A stretch of 44,205 bases of DNA from Polyangium aurulentum (GTDB lineage Bacteria; Myxococcota_A; Polyangia; Polyangiales; Polyangiaceae), in assembly GCA_945875545.1 (NCBI GenBank), contig CAMCKZ010000017.1, forward strand, positions 1-44,205, written 5' to 3'. Shown piece after piece: positions 33,878-41,465 of the stretch. How positions within the stretch are numbered: position 1 is the first letter of the stretch; each line of letters opens with the position of its first letter. The notes beneath the pieces are model-generated. The model was given only the letters and a program-made list of their open reading frames with translations. It searched no databases and was not told the origin of the DNA. A program made the position numbers and the translations under genes.

Positions 33878-34366
33878 TTAGCCCATTCTCTTTTGGCGAA
33901 GGGTCAGGAGGTAACCGTGCACCGACCCGAGGGTGATGCGGTTCGCCGCCTGCTCCGTCTCTTTGACGGGCTCTACGTGGCCGTCGATGAACATCGGGAG
34001 ACCGAGTTTGAAACCCGAATCGCGGGTTGCCATGCGGGTTTTCACGCCGCCGGCCACAATGTTGATGATCTCGCCCATGGCATCGGCGATGTCGCTTTCG
34101 GCGAGGCCGTCTTCGTCGCCGACCATGCCGAGGAGCGCGCCGGACAACAGGCGGCAGCCCTCCATGTCGGACACAATGGCAAGTTGAAGCGTTTGATCGT
34201 TGCCAACCATCGCGAGATATGCACCGGCCGTTGGCGGCGGGTACGGAACCTGTGGAAGAAGCTCGTCGACTTGGCAGCCTTCGAAGCCGAGGGTGGTGGT
34301 GGCGAGTTCGTCGGTGGCGGCGGTAAAGGCGTCGAGCCAAGCCTTGAGGGAAGGGTCTATTTCCAT
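33878..34366 (-). CDS. CheX-like CheY-P phosphatase
   Basis: The 162-residue protein matches the CheC/CheX consensus D-x3-E-x2-N-x21-P exactly: DAMGEIIN (about 98-105), then Pro in GLPMFIDG. It should remove phosphate from a CheY-like protein. It follows the response regulator gene with only one base between them, and precedes a divergent CheX-like paralogue. No CheA, receptor or CheW is in the window. Confidence 0.8.
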   Translation of the reverse strand: MEIDPSLKAWLDAFTAATDELATTTLGFEGCQVDELLPQVPYPPPTAGAYLAMVGNDQTLQLAIVSDMEGCRLLSGALLGMVGDEDGLAESDIADAMGEIINIVAGGVKTRMATRDSGFKLGLPMFIDGHVEPVKETEQAANRITLGSVHGYLLTLRQKRMG

Positions 34367-34367
34367 T

Positions 34368-34730
34368 TCAGCCCACGTACTGGCCGATGGCCTCTTGAAA
34401 GGAGTCTGGCGTGAAGGGCTTGGTAATCAAGAAAAGCGCGCCTTCGCCGAGGGCGAGGTCGCGGGTTTCTTGTGTGCCTTCGGAGGTCACGAAGCCGAAC
34501 TTCGTGGTGTTGCCCTCGGCTCGAAGCGCCCGGAGGAACTCGATGCCCGACATCACGGGCATGTTCCAGTCGGAGAGCACGAGCCCAGGAACTTCGGACT
34601 TCACCTTCTGCAAACCTTCGGAACCGTTACCGGCCTCGATGAATTCGTGGTCGCCGAAGCCGGCTTGGCGGAGCGTCCGCATGACAATCATGCGCATCGC
34701 CTTGCTGTCGTCGACAATGAGAATTTTCAT
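34368..34730 (-). CDS. CheY-like single-domain response regulator
   Basis: The 120-residue receiver has the acidic pocket (IVDDS), phospho-acceptor Asp in SDWNMPVMSG, Thr/Ser in FVTSEG and Lys in TKPF. These are CheY-type features. The start ATG 34730 is preceded by GGAGAG; the open frame continues upstream but has no coding character. It leads a cheY-cheX-cheX operon next to flagellar and flagellin-sugar genes, so it probably controls motor switching; the kinase must be elsewhere. Confidence 0.88.
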   Translation of the reverse strand: MKILIVDDSKAMRMIVMRTLRQAGFGDHEFIEAGNGSEGLQKVKSEVPGLVLSDWNMPVMSGIEFLRALRAEGNTTKFGFVTSEGTQETRDLALGEGALFLITKPFTPDSFQEAIGQYVG

Positions 34731-34810
34731 CGATCTCTCCTCAGTGAACCGCTCGCGGCTTGCTGCTGTTTTCGTTACGCTCAGGGCGGCGCCGCGAACG
34801 TCGACAGCGT

Positions 34811-34836
34811 TAAAAGATGCTATCGAAAACCGATAA
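34811..34836 (+). promoter_or_regulatory. Candidate sigma-28 (FliA) promoter
   Basis: TAAA (34811-34814) is followed after 14 bases by ACCGATAA (34829-34836). The E. coli-type consensus is TAAA-N15-GCCGATAA, so the -10 matches 7 of 8 with spacing one base short. It points toward the flgJ-pseB-pseC genes. Confidence 0.45.
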
Positions 34837-35019
34837 TACCGACTCAGCGGCCTCCCGGAAGCCCCATTCCATCGCCCACCGGTGCATTTTTTCCCGGCAC
34901 CGCCGTCCGCGTTTACGGAAGTGAGTCCCGCGTCAAGGAATCGACGCCCCACGACGCCACGTTGACGCTTTTCGGCCCGGCTCATGCCATGCGGTAACCT
35001 TTCGCCAGGAAGATTAGTT

Positions 35020-35035
35020 TGGCACGCATCTTGAT
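35020..35035 (+). promoter_or_regulatory. Candidate sigma-54 promoter
   Basis: TGGCACG-CATC-TTGAT matches the -24/-12 consensus TGGCACG-N4-TTGCW at all but one base. Transcription would begin near 35045, about five bases before the GTG start of the flgJ-like gene, which implies an almost leaderless mRNA. Confidence 0.6.
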
Positions 35036-35049
35036 TATGGGACCGTGTC

Positions 35050-35970
35050 GTGTCCTCCACCTTCGCCCTCCCTCCGGTTCTTCAAGACTACGCCGCCGTA
35101 GGGCGCGTCGTTGATGCGCAGCAGCGCCCGCCCAGCGCGGATTTTCGCTCCCTTCTTGAGGGTGCGGTCGCAAAGCCCGAGGCGGGAACACCTGCAAAAC
35201 GCCCCATTACCGTGGTGGCACCTCGCACCACGAGGCTAAGCGGAAGCGAGGCTAAATCAGCGCTCGCGCAGGGTTGGCGAAACGTATTTGGCGAAGAGCC
35301 ATCGGACAAAACCTCGCAGTTGTTGCTCGCCCAGTGGTCTCTGGAGACGGGCCGCGGCAAGGCGATGATGAACAACAACTTCGGCGGCATTAAGGGCGCC
35401 GGGCCCACGGGACTCACGGCCCGCTACGGAACGCACGAAGTTGAAAACGGCAAGACCGTGGCGATCACCGATGGCTTCCGCGCGTACGAATCGCCGGAGC
35501 AAGGGGCGACCGATTACGTGAAACTGCTGTCCAAGCGGTATGGCAGCGCGCTTGATTCTGCGCGCGCCGGCGACGCGCAAGGATTTGTGCACGGCCTGAA
35601 AAAGGGCGGGTACTTTACGGCCCCGGAAGCCCAGTATTCCAGCGCGATTTCCTCGCTTGCGAGCCGCGCAGCTTCGCTTGGTGCAGACGCGATTGGAGAG
35701 GCGGGCGAGGGCGCTGCAGGACCCGCGAGTTCCGGATCGGCGTCGGTCAATGGCGCCCCAAATCATGGCGTGCATTCTGCAAGTTATCGCGCGCGGGCCT
35801 TGAACGGAGCGTTTCCGCCGTCGGCCTTCGGCTTTTCCCCCAACCGTTTGAGCGGCGAGCAACTCATGGAGAGCATCGCCGACGCCGCGCTCAATATTGC
35901 ACGCGGCCCTCGCAACCAAGAAGACACGGGGCGTCGCTCTTTTGACGATGCTTTTGAGCGGAGGTTCTGA
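35050..35970 (+). CDS. FlgJ-like glucosaminidase (flagellar peptidoglycan hydrolase)
   Basis: The 306-residue protein uses GTG 35050, the only start in frame before the domain; no ribosome binding site is visible. After a disordered N-terminus comes a glucosaminidase domain (LLAQWSLETGRGKAMMNNNFGGIKG, about 95-119; then FRAYESPEQGATDYVKLL) that cuts peptidoglycan. The catalytic Glu is in SLETGRG. The C-terminal third is Ala/Ser-rich. Its place before pseB/pseC and beside chemotaxis genes suggests a rod-assembly role as for FlgJ; another autolysin role is possible. Confidence 0.78.
   Translation: MSSTFALPPVLQDYAAVGRVVDAQQRPPSADFRSLLEGAVAKPEAGTPAKRPITVVAPRTTRLSGSEAKSALAQGWRNVFGEEPSDKTSQLLLAQWSLETGRGKAMMNNNFGGIKGAGPTGLTARYGTHEVENGKTVAITDGFRAYESPEQGATDYVKLLSKRYGSALDSARAGDAQGFVHGLKKGGYFTAPEAQYSSAISSLASRAASLGADAIGEAGEGAAGPASSGSASVNGAPNHGVHSASYRARALNGAFPPSAFGFSPNRLSGEQLMESIADAALNIARGPRNQEDTGRRSFDDAFERRF
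35771..35781. repeat. Dispersed palindrome copy 15: TGCA-TTC-TGCA
   Basis: In the flgJ-like gene's disordered C-terminal part, encoding VHSAS with GTG CAT TCT GCA AGT. Confidence 0.8.
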
Positions 35971-36956
35971 TGATCGACTGGAGCCAAAAAACCATTCTCG
36001 TTACCGGCGGCACCGGAAGTTTCGGTCGCCAGTTCGTCGCCACGATGCTTGAGAAGTTCAAGCCCAAGAAGGTGATTATCTTCAGCCGCGACGAGCTGAA
36101 ACAGCACGAAATGCGCACAAGTGGCTTCGACCACCCGAGCCTGCGCTACTTCATTGGAGACGTGCGCGATGTGGATCGCCTGCGGCGCGCCATGAACGGT
36201 GTCGACATCGTCGTGCACGCCGCTGCCCTCAAGCAAGTGGTCGCCTGCGAGTACAATCCAATCGAAGCGGTGAAGACCAACATCGACGGCGCGCGCAACA
36301 TCATCGAGGCCTCTATCGATGCGAAGGTCCAAAAAGTGTTGGCGCTCAGCACCGACAAAGCCGTCTCGCCGGTGAATCTCTACGGCGCGACCAAACTTGT
36401 GGCGGAGAAACTCTTCATCCAAGCGAATGCGTACGTCGGCGGCGGCGCGCCAAAGTTCTCGTGCGTTCGTTACGGCAACGTCGTCGGCAGTCGAGGCAGC
36501 GTCGTTCCCGTCTTTTTGGAACAGCGTAAAACGGGCCGCGTGACCGTCACCGACAAACGCATGACGCGCTTCTGGATAACCCTTGAAGACGGCGTGAAGC
36601 TCGTCACCAACGGCCTCGAGCGGATGCACGGCGGGGAGATCTTCGTCCCAAAAATCACCGCGATGAACATCATGGATCTCGTGAAAATCGTCGCGCCTTC
36701 GTGCGTTGTCGACGAAGTGGGCATTCGCCCCGGTGAGAAACTTCACGAAGCGCTTTTGTCGGACGAAGAGGCAACACATACGGTAGATGCTGGCGAGCAA
36801 TACGTTGTATTACCTGTGCATCCGTGGTGGCCGAATGACGCGTGGAAGAACGCTGTGCCCGTCGGTTCCGAGTTTCGCTACGTGAGCAATCTCGACGGAA
36901 ATTGGATGACCGAAGAGCAGCTGCGCGCCATGGTTCGCAGCTACGAGAATCCGTGA
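35970..36956 (+). CDS. pseB: UDP-GlcNAc 4,6-dehydratase (inverting) PseB
   Basis: The 328-residue short-chain dehydrogenase/reductase has GGTGSFG (13-19), TDK (128-130) and NLYGATK with Tyr138 and Lys142. RNG-type dehydratases with SRDELKQHEM are PseB-like. It converts UDP-GlcNAc to the 4-keto-6-deoxy-L-arabino sugar, step one of pseudaminic acid synthesis used to glycosylate flagellin. The ATG overlaps the flgJ-like stop by one base (TGATG). Its stop overlaps the pseC GTG. Confidence 0.93.
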   Translation: MIDWSQKTILVTGGTGSFGRQFVATMLEKFKPKKVIIFSRDELKQHEMRTSGFDHPSLRYFIGDVRDVDRLRRAMNGVDIVVHAAALKQVVACEYNPIEAVKTNIDGARNIIEASIDAKVQKVLALSTDKAVSPVNLYGATKLVAEKLFIQANAYVGGGAPKFSCVRYGNVVGSRGSVVPVFLEQRKTGRVTVTDKRMTRFWITLEDGVKLVTNGLERMHGGEIFVPKITAMNIMDLVKIVAPSCVVDEVGIRPGEKLHEALLSDEEATHTVDAGEQYVVLPVHPWWPNDAWKNAVPVGSEFRYVSNLDGNWMTEEQLRAMVRSYENP

Positions 36957-38080
36957 TTCCGTACGGTCGCCAGACCGTCGACGACGACGACATTCAAGCC
37001 GTTGTCGAGGTGCTGCGGAGCTCGTGGCTCACCACCGGGCCGAGCGTCGAGCTGTTCGAACGCGCGGTGGCCGATGTGGCCGGCACCAAACACGCCATCG
37101 CTGTGTCGTCGGGCACCGCGGCCCTTCACTGCGCCATGCACGCCCTTCGTGTCGGCCCCGGCGACGAGGTCATCGTTCCCGCAATCACCTTTGTAGCCAC
37201 GGCAAATGCCGCGGTTTTCGAGGGCGCAACGCCGGTTTTTGCCGACGTGGAACACGACACGCTGACCGTTGACGTCGCGTCTGTGGCGTCCAAAATTTCG
37301 CCGCGCACGAAGGCCATTGTTGGCGTCGATTACGCGGGGCAACCCTGCGCGTGGCGCGAGCTTCAGGCCCTCGCGGAGTCGCACCGCATACCGCTCGTCG
37401 CCGATGGTTGCCATGCACTAGGTGCAGTCTACAACGATCGTCCCGTGGGGTCGCTGGCGGCGATGACCACGTTTAGCTTTCACCCTGTCAAGCATGTCAC
37501 GACGGGGGAGGGCGGTGCCATCACGACGGACGACGACGCCCTCGCCGCGCGGCTACGCATGTTTCGCGCCCACGGCATCGCGAGTGATCACCGCGCCCGC
37601 GAACAGCGAGGAACCTTTCACTACGAGATGGTCGAACTCGGCTTCAATTACCGCATCTGCGACATCCAGTGCGCCCTCGGTATTTCGCAGATTAAGAAGC
37701 TTTTTTCCTGGGTTGAGCGACGTAGAGCGATCGCCGCGCGCTACCGAGAAGCCCTCGCGTCGATCAATGGTCTTGAGGTTCTTCGCGACCGGCCCGAGGC
37801 GAAAAATGCCTACCACTTGTTCGTCGTGAAGCTGCCACCGAGCGCCGACAGGGCAGCGGTGCACCGCAAACTTCGCGAGAGTGGAATAGCCGCCAACGTG
37901 CATTACATGCCCGTGCACTTGCACCCGTTCTACCGCGATCGTTTTCACACCGAGCCCGGCATGTGCCCCGTCGCCGAACGGGAGTGGCAGCGCATTCTGT
38001 CCATCCCGATGTACCCGGCGCTCACCGACCACGATGTCGACCAGGTGGTAGACGCGCTTAAGGCAGCTCTTCGCGCGTGA
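36953..38080 (+). CDS. pseC: PLP-dependent aminotransferase PseC
   Basis: The 375-residue DegT/DnrJ/EryC1/StrS-family enzyme starts at GTG 36953, overlapping the pseB stop (GTGA). Markers are SSGTAALHCAM, the Asp in VADGCHALGAVY (Asp151) and the PLP lysine in SFHPVKH (Lys180). It aminates the PseB product to the 4-amino sugar. The later steps (PseH, PseG, PseI, PseF) are not in the window and may follow elsewhere. It is convergent with the HEAT-like gene, overlapping by 23 bp. Confidence 0.93.
   Translation: MIPYGRQTVDDDDIQAVVEVLRSSWLTTGPSVELFERAVADVAGTKHAIAVSSGTAALHCAMHALRVGPGDEVIVPAITFVATANAAVFEGATPVFADVEHDTLTVDVASVASKISPRTKAIVGVDYAGQPCAWRELQALAESHRIPLVADGCHALGAVYNDRPVGSLAAMTTFSFHPVKHVTTGEGGAITTDDDALAARLRMFRAHGIASDHRAREQRGTFHYEMVELGFNYRICDIQCALGISQIKKLFSWVERRRAIAARYREALASINGLEVLRDRPEAKNAYHLFVVKLPPSADRAAVHRKLRESGIAANVHYMPVHLHPFYRDRFHTEPGMCPVAEREWQRILSIPMYPALTDHDVDQVVDALKAALRA
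37423..37433. repeat. Dispersed palindrome copy 16: TGCA-GTC-TACA
   Basis: In pseC next to the PLP-binding Asp, encoding GAVYN with GGT GCA GTC TAC AAC. Confidence 0.8.
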
Positions 38081-39467
38081 CGTCTTCGGCCGCCGCGGGC
38101 CCTGCGGTGCCGAGTCGTTTGGCCCTCTCACTTCGGCGGAGAGTCTCGCCGCCTATGCCAAAAATAAGCGTGCAGAGTGCAAGGAGATAAAGCAGCGCCA
38201 TTTGCGATGGCGAGCGCGTCGCTCCGGCCGTAGCCAAATTGGCAACGGAGCCGCCGCCCGCTGTGGTCCCACCGGCAACGTCTCCGGTCGCCGGGTGCTG
38301 CGCGCCTGCGGTGAGCGAATTTGCAGCAATAGACGCGGAAATCTCTTCGCCCCCGGCCCAGACTGCGTGGTCCAGAATCCGCGCCCGTGCCCCAGCGGCG
38401 AGCGACGGATCGGTGCCGCGGGCCAAGAGGTATGTGGCCAATTCTTTGCGCTCCGGGTGGTCCGGCGCGAGGAGCAACGCGTGCTCGGCGGCCTCGGCGG
38501 CCTCGCGCGTTTGGCCACTTTTCGACAAGTCGCGGGCCTTCTCGAGGGAGTCCATCGCGGGGCCCAGTCGTCGCTTGTCGAGGCGCGCATAGAGCTCGTC
38601 GGCGAGGCGCTTGGAGAACCAGTCGTCCGGCGCCGCTTCGCCGCTGACCTCGCGCAACGCCTCGCGAAGTTTCCAGATTCCTTCGCGCCCGTAAGCGCGA
38701 AGCGCCGCGCGGGCCGCCGAGCGAACTTCGCGTCTGTCCGCATCCACGCGCTCGACAATGAGCCCAAGGGCCTCCGGGTCTCGCCATGCACCAAATACGT
38801 CGATGACCCGCGCCAGGGCCGCGGCATTGCCAAGCGTGGCCACGTCTGCGGGTCTTCGCCGATGCAGCCCATCGAGCCGTGCCGCCGCCCACTTCTTGAG
38901 AGGCGGAGAGCCGTCGCGGCGAACCATGTAGAGTGCAGCAATCGCCTCGTCGCCCCCGGCCTTGAGCGTGAGGCCCACCGCGGACTCAAAAGCGCCGCGC
39001 GCGTCGAGCGCCATCGAGGCTGCGAGGGCCTGTCCGTCGATGGTTTTCACCGCACGGGCACCGAGAAGCACACACGCGAATTCCACGGCACTCTTGGCAT
39101 TTATCGTGGTTTTTCCCTGAAGATTCTCCAGGAGACACGCAAGCCACGCGTCGGTATTTGGCACGGCGGGCCGGCACGCGTGCCTCGGGTCTTCGAGCAT
39201 ACGGGCCACGCCCTCGCCGGGCACGCGACGCGCTTCGGCGAGGAGAAGATGGAGCTCCGGAAGGTCGCGTGCGGTCGCATTTCGGAACCGGTCGACGGCC
39301 TCTGCCCGGGTCTCAGAAATGCGTGCAGATTGCACCCAGTCTCGCAGCGAGCGGTCCCTCGACGCCGCGCCACCCGCCGTGCTTTGGGCGCGAAGAGGCG
39401 CACTCAGGGTAGCCGCGGCGCACGCGACGGTGACGACCATTCGCCTCACAACCAACGCCACCTTCAT
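38058..39467 (-). CDS. HEAT-repeat-like membrane-anchored protein
   Basis: The protein has 469 residues from ATG 39467; the open frame continues upstream but is antisense of the exonuclease gene. A signal peptide (VVRRMVVTVACAAATLSAPLRA) is followed by Ala/Arg/Leu-rich helical repeats of HEAT/TPR type (for example RSAARAALRAYGREGIWKLREAL). A C-terminal span (ALLYLLALCTLIFGIGG) and a short charged tail end the protein. Function unknown. Three copies of the dispersed palindrome fall within this gene. Confidence 0.75.
   Translation of the reverse strand: MKVALVVRRMVVTVACAAATLSAPLRAQSTAGGAASRDRSLRDWVQSARISETRAEAVDRFRNATARDLPELHLLLAEARRVPGEGVARMLEDPRHACRPAVPNTDAWLACLLENLQGKTTINAKSAVEFACVLLGARAVKTIDGQALAASMALDARGAFESAVGLTLKAGGDEAIAALYMVRRDGSPPLKKWAAARLDGLHRRRPADVATLGNAAALARVIDVFGAWRDPEALGLIVERVDADRREVRSAARAALRAYGREGIWKLREALREVSGEAAPDDWFSKRLADELYARLDKRRLGPAMDSLEKARDLSKSGQTREAAEAAEHALLLAPDHPERKELATYLLARGTDPSLAAGARARILDHAVWAGGEEISASIAANSLTAGAQHPATGDVAGGTTAGGGSVANLATAGATRSPSQMALLYLLALCTLIFGIGGETLRRSERAKRLGTAGPAAAEDVTREELP
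38171..38181. repeat. Dispersed palindrome copy 17: TGCA-GAG-TGCA
   Basis: In the HEAT-like gene, in its C-terminal membrane span (LALCT, CTT GCA CTC TGC ACG). Confidence 0.8.
38927..38937. repeat. Dispersed palindrome copy 18: TGTA-GAG-TGCA
   Basis: In the HEAT-like gene, encoding AALYM with GCT GCA CTC TAC ATG. Confidence 0.8.
39324..39334. repeat. Dispersed palindrome copy 19: TGCA-GAT-TGCA
   Basis: In the HEAT-like gene near its signal peptide, encoding VQSAR with GTG CAA TCT GCA CGC; the left arm is ATGCG. Confidence 0.8.
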
Positions 39468-39624
39468 GAATACGAAACTCCTCGCGAGGCGGCAGGGCGC
39501 GCCGCCATGAGGCGGGCTCCTAGCATCAGCCACGACGGGTATTGGCGCTGTTTCTGGCCGTGGGCCCGAGCCCAGCGATGGTTCACGACCCCGGGCCGGC
39601 GGGAACTCCGCTAATGCGGCCAGG

Positions 39625-40464
39625 ATGAAGCGCGCGCCAATTTCGCCACGTGTTCCCCGGGAAGGAAAACCTTGGGACGGGCCTCTCGCGGAGGCGCCGC
39701 TGGTCTTCGTCGATCTTGAAATGAGCGGGCTCGTGCTCGGCCTCGATCGGGTCATCGAGGTGTGCGTCGAACGGGTCGAAAACGGCGAGGTGGTGGAACG
39801 CCTTGAGAGCCTCGTGAAACCCCCGGCGGGCGTCATCGTTCCGCAGACCGTGCACGGCATCGACGACGCGATGCTCGCCGATGCTCCCCCGTTTGCGGAT
39901 CTCGCCGACGACGTTACGCGCATTCTTTCGGGCGGTGTCGTCGTGGCGCATGCAGCCCCGTGGGACGTGGCGTTCCTTGAGGGCGAACTTTTCTTTTGCG
40001 ATAAACCCCTGAAGATTCCCGGGTGGATCGATACGCTCGTTCTTAGCCGACGCGCCTTTGCCTTTGAGCGGCATTCGCTCGAGGCTCTCTGCGGCGAGTT
40101 CGGTATCGAGCGTGCGCGAACGCATCGGGCGGGCGATGACGTCGCGGCGCTGCGGCAAGTGTTTGCAAAATGCATCGATGTTTTGGAGCCGCGCTCCGTG
40201 CGCGATCTCACGGGACTCGGGCCACGAAGCACAAAGGTTTTGGCCGAGTTGGCGAGCCGGTGCCGTGACGCGTTGGCCCAGGAAACCCCCCTCGTTGTGA
40301 CGTACCGCGTGCCCGGCAAGAGCCAGCAAAAGATGGTGATGCAGCTCAAGGCGCTGACCGGAGATGAGGCCCAGGGGTTCGCGATGGAGGGCTACTGCGT
40401 GACGACGCGCGGCCGGCATGTGCTGCGGCTGGAGCGCGTTATTTCAGTCGAGGCGTCCACCTAG
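39625..40464 (+). CDS. DnaQ-type 3'-5' exonuclease (DEDDh)
   Basis: The 279-residue protein carries all DEDDh residues: Asp30 and Glu32 (FVDLEMSGL), Asp114 (HAAPWDVAFL), His167 and Asp172 (HRAGDDV). It may act in proofreading, DNA repair or RNA trimming. The C-terminal 70 residues form a separate small domain of beta-rich character (VVTYRVPGKSQQKMVMQLKAL). The start ATG at 39625 has no clear Shine-Dalgarno. No polymerase gene is adjacent. Confidence 0.85.
   Translation: MKRAPISPRVPREGKPWDGPLAEAPLVFVDLEMSGLVLGLDRVIEVCVERVENGEVVERLESLVKPPAGVIVPQTVHGIDDAMLADAPPFADLADDVTRILSGGVVVAHAAPWDVAFLEGELFFCDKPLKIPGWIDTLVLSRRAFAFERHSLEALCGEFGIERARTHRAGDDVAALRQVFAKCIDVLEPRSVRDLTGLGPRSTKVLAELASRCRDALAQETPLVVTYRVPGKSQQKMVMQLKALTGDEAQGFAMEGYCVTTRGRHVLRLERVISVEAST
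40164..40174. repeat. Dispersed palindrome copy 20: TGCA-AAA-TGCA
   Basis: In the exonuclease gene, encoding FAKCI with TTT GCA AAA TGC ATC. The flanks are weak, so this may be a chance match. Confidence 0.6.
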
Positions 40465-40479
40465 ACGCCGGTCGAAGAG

Positions 40480-40490
40480 TGTAGAATGCA
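40480..40490. repeat. Dispersed palindrome copy 21: TGTA-GAA-TGCA
   Basis: The only copy outside an intact gene, 16 bp after the exonuclease stop; a one-mismatch copy (TGCG-GAC-TGCA) follows at 40495-40505, and another (GGTA-GGT-TGCA) lies at 40619-40629. Confidence 0.8.
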
Positions 40491-40539
40491 CGCATGCGGA
40501 CTGCACCCCGGAACAGCGTCAGTCGTCGACGATGCCCTC

Positions 40540-40652
40540 GAGGAGGCCCCCGGCTGGAGGTCGAGTTCCCCGTCCACGACCTGAGCCACCCGGTGCTCCG
40601 GCGCGTTCAGAACATCGCGGTAGGTTGCACGCTTTCGCGCGGCGTCGGCCAT
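40540..40652 (-). pseudogene. N-terminal remnant of a Uma2-family endonuclease
   Basis: From ATG 40652 the frame reads MADAARKRATYRDVLNAPEHR and then VAQVVDGELDLQPG. This matches the start of Uma2 (DUF820) restriction-endonuclease-fold proteins. After about 37 residues the similarity ends, and the frame runs on without recognisable content to 40461. The catalytic part is missing, so this is a decayed fragment. Near copies of the dispersed palindrome surround it. Confidence 0.55.
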
Positions 40653-40751
40653 CAGAAGATTGCAGCACGCGAGGGCCGGGGCGATGACCCTCGACCCCGC
40701 TTCGCCCCCCGCTCACGAAAACACGCTCACACCGGTTTCGTTCGCGCGTTT

Positions 40752-41465
40752 CTAGCGGACCTCGGCCTTTCTGCTTCCGCGCGAAGTCACGGCCCGGCGC
40801 GCCAGTTCGTCTGCTTTCTCGTTGAGCGCGTGGCCCGCATGGGCGCGCACGTATTCGAGGCGAACCTGCCCACGGGCGGCGATTCGTTGCTTTGCGAGCG
40901 CGATGAGCTCGGGGTTCGCCTTGGCCTTCCAGCCCTTTTGAAGCACGCCGATCGCGTATTGGCTGTCGGTGTAAACCAGCAGCGGTCCCTCCGCCGGCGC
41001 CCACTCGATGGCCCGCAAAATCCCCGTGAGCTCGCCGACATTGTTCGTCGAGTTTCCGAGGTACTCGTAGCCCTCCGTCGTGGCACCGCTCGGCGATACC
41101 AAGACAACGCCGCTTCCGGCGGGCCCAGGATTTCCTGAACAAGCGCCATCGGTATACGCCATCCATCCGGCGTACGCGCCTTGTATCTCCTTCGGAATAC
41201 CTGACGCCTTGGGGGCACTTTTGCTGCGCGCTTTTGGGGCCTCGACACTGGCTGCGGTCGCCTCTCCTGCGGGGCCAAAAGCCTCGTCGCCCACGAGCTC
41301 CTCGGTGAGGCGTTCAAGATTGTGCGTTGCCGCGCGGTACGCTTTTTCGTGGCCGAGACCATAGCGAATTTCGACGCGCCCACCGGCCTCGGCAAGCAAC
41401 GAGCCGTCCGCAGACGCGCGTGCGAGAACGCGGGTGCCCCGAAGAAGTGCCCACGCCCAGGGCAT
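40752..41465 (-). CDS. rnhA: Ribonuclease HI with an unusual N-terminal extension
   Basis: The 237-residue protein has the RNase H domain in residues 101-225: Asp106 (YTDGACSGNPG), Glu145 (VGELTGIL), Asp167 (YTDSQYAI), His209 region (VRAHAGH) and Asp219 (EKADELA). It degrades RNA of RNA-DNA hybrids. The first 95 residues are not the usual hybrid-binding domain and carry a Lys/Ala/Ser-rich linker. The ATG shares one base with the hmgA stop, so it is in the hpd-hmgA operon, an unusual linkage. Confidence 0.9.
   Translation of the reverse strand: MPWAWALLRGTRVLARASADGSLLAEAGGRVEIRYGLGHEKAYRAATHNLERLTEELVGDEAFGPAGEATAASVEAPKARSKSAPKASGIPKEIQGAYAGWMAYTDGACSGNPGPAGSGVVLVSPSGATTEGYEYLGNSTNNVGELTGILRAIEWAPAEGPLLVYTDSQYAIGVLQKGWKAKANPELIALAKQRIAARGQVRLEYVRAHAGHALNEKADELARRAVTSRGSRKAEVR

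Larger units (their letters stand above)
34731..35049. promoter_or_regulatory. Divergent regulatory region between cheY-type and flgJ-type genes
   Basis: This 319-bp gap has no credible gene; its short ORFs lack start signals. It holds a sigma-28-like box (34811-34836), a sigma-54-like box (35020-35035) and a small inverted repeat TATCG/CGATA (34821-34825, 34831-34835). Confidence 0.5.
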
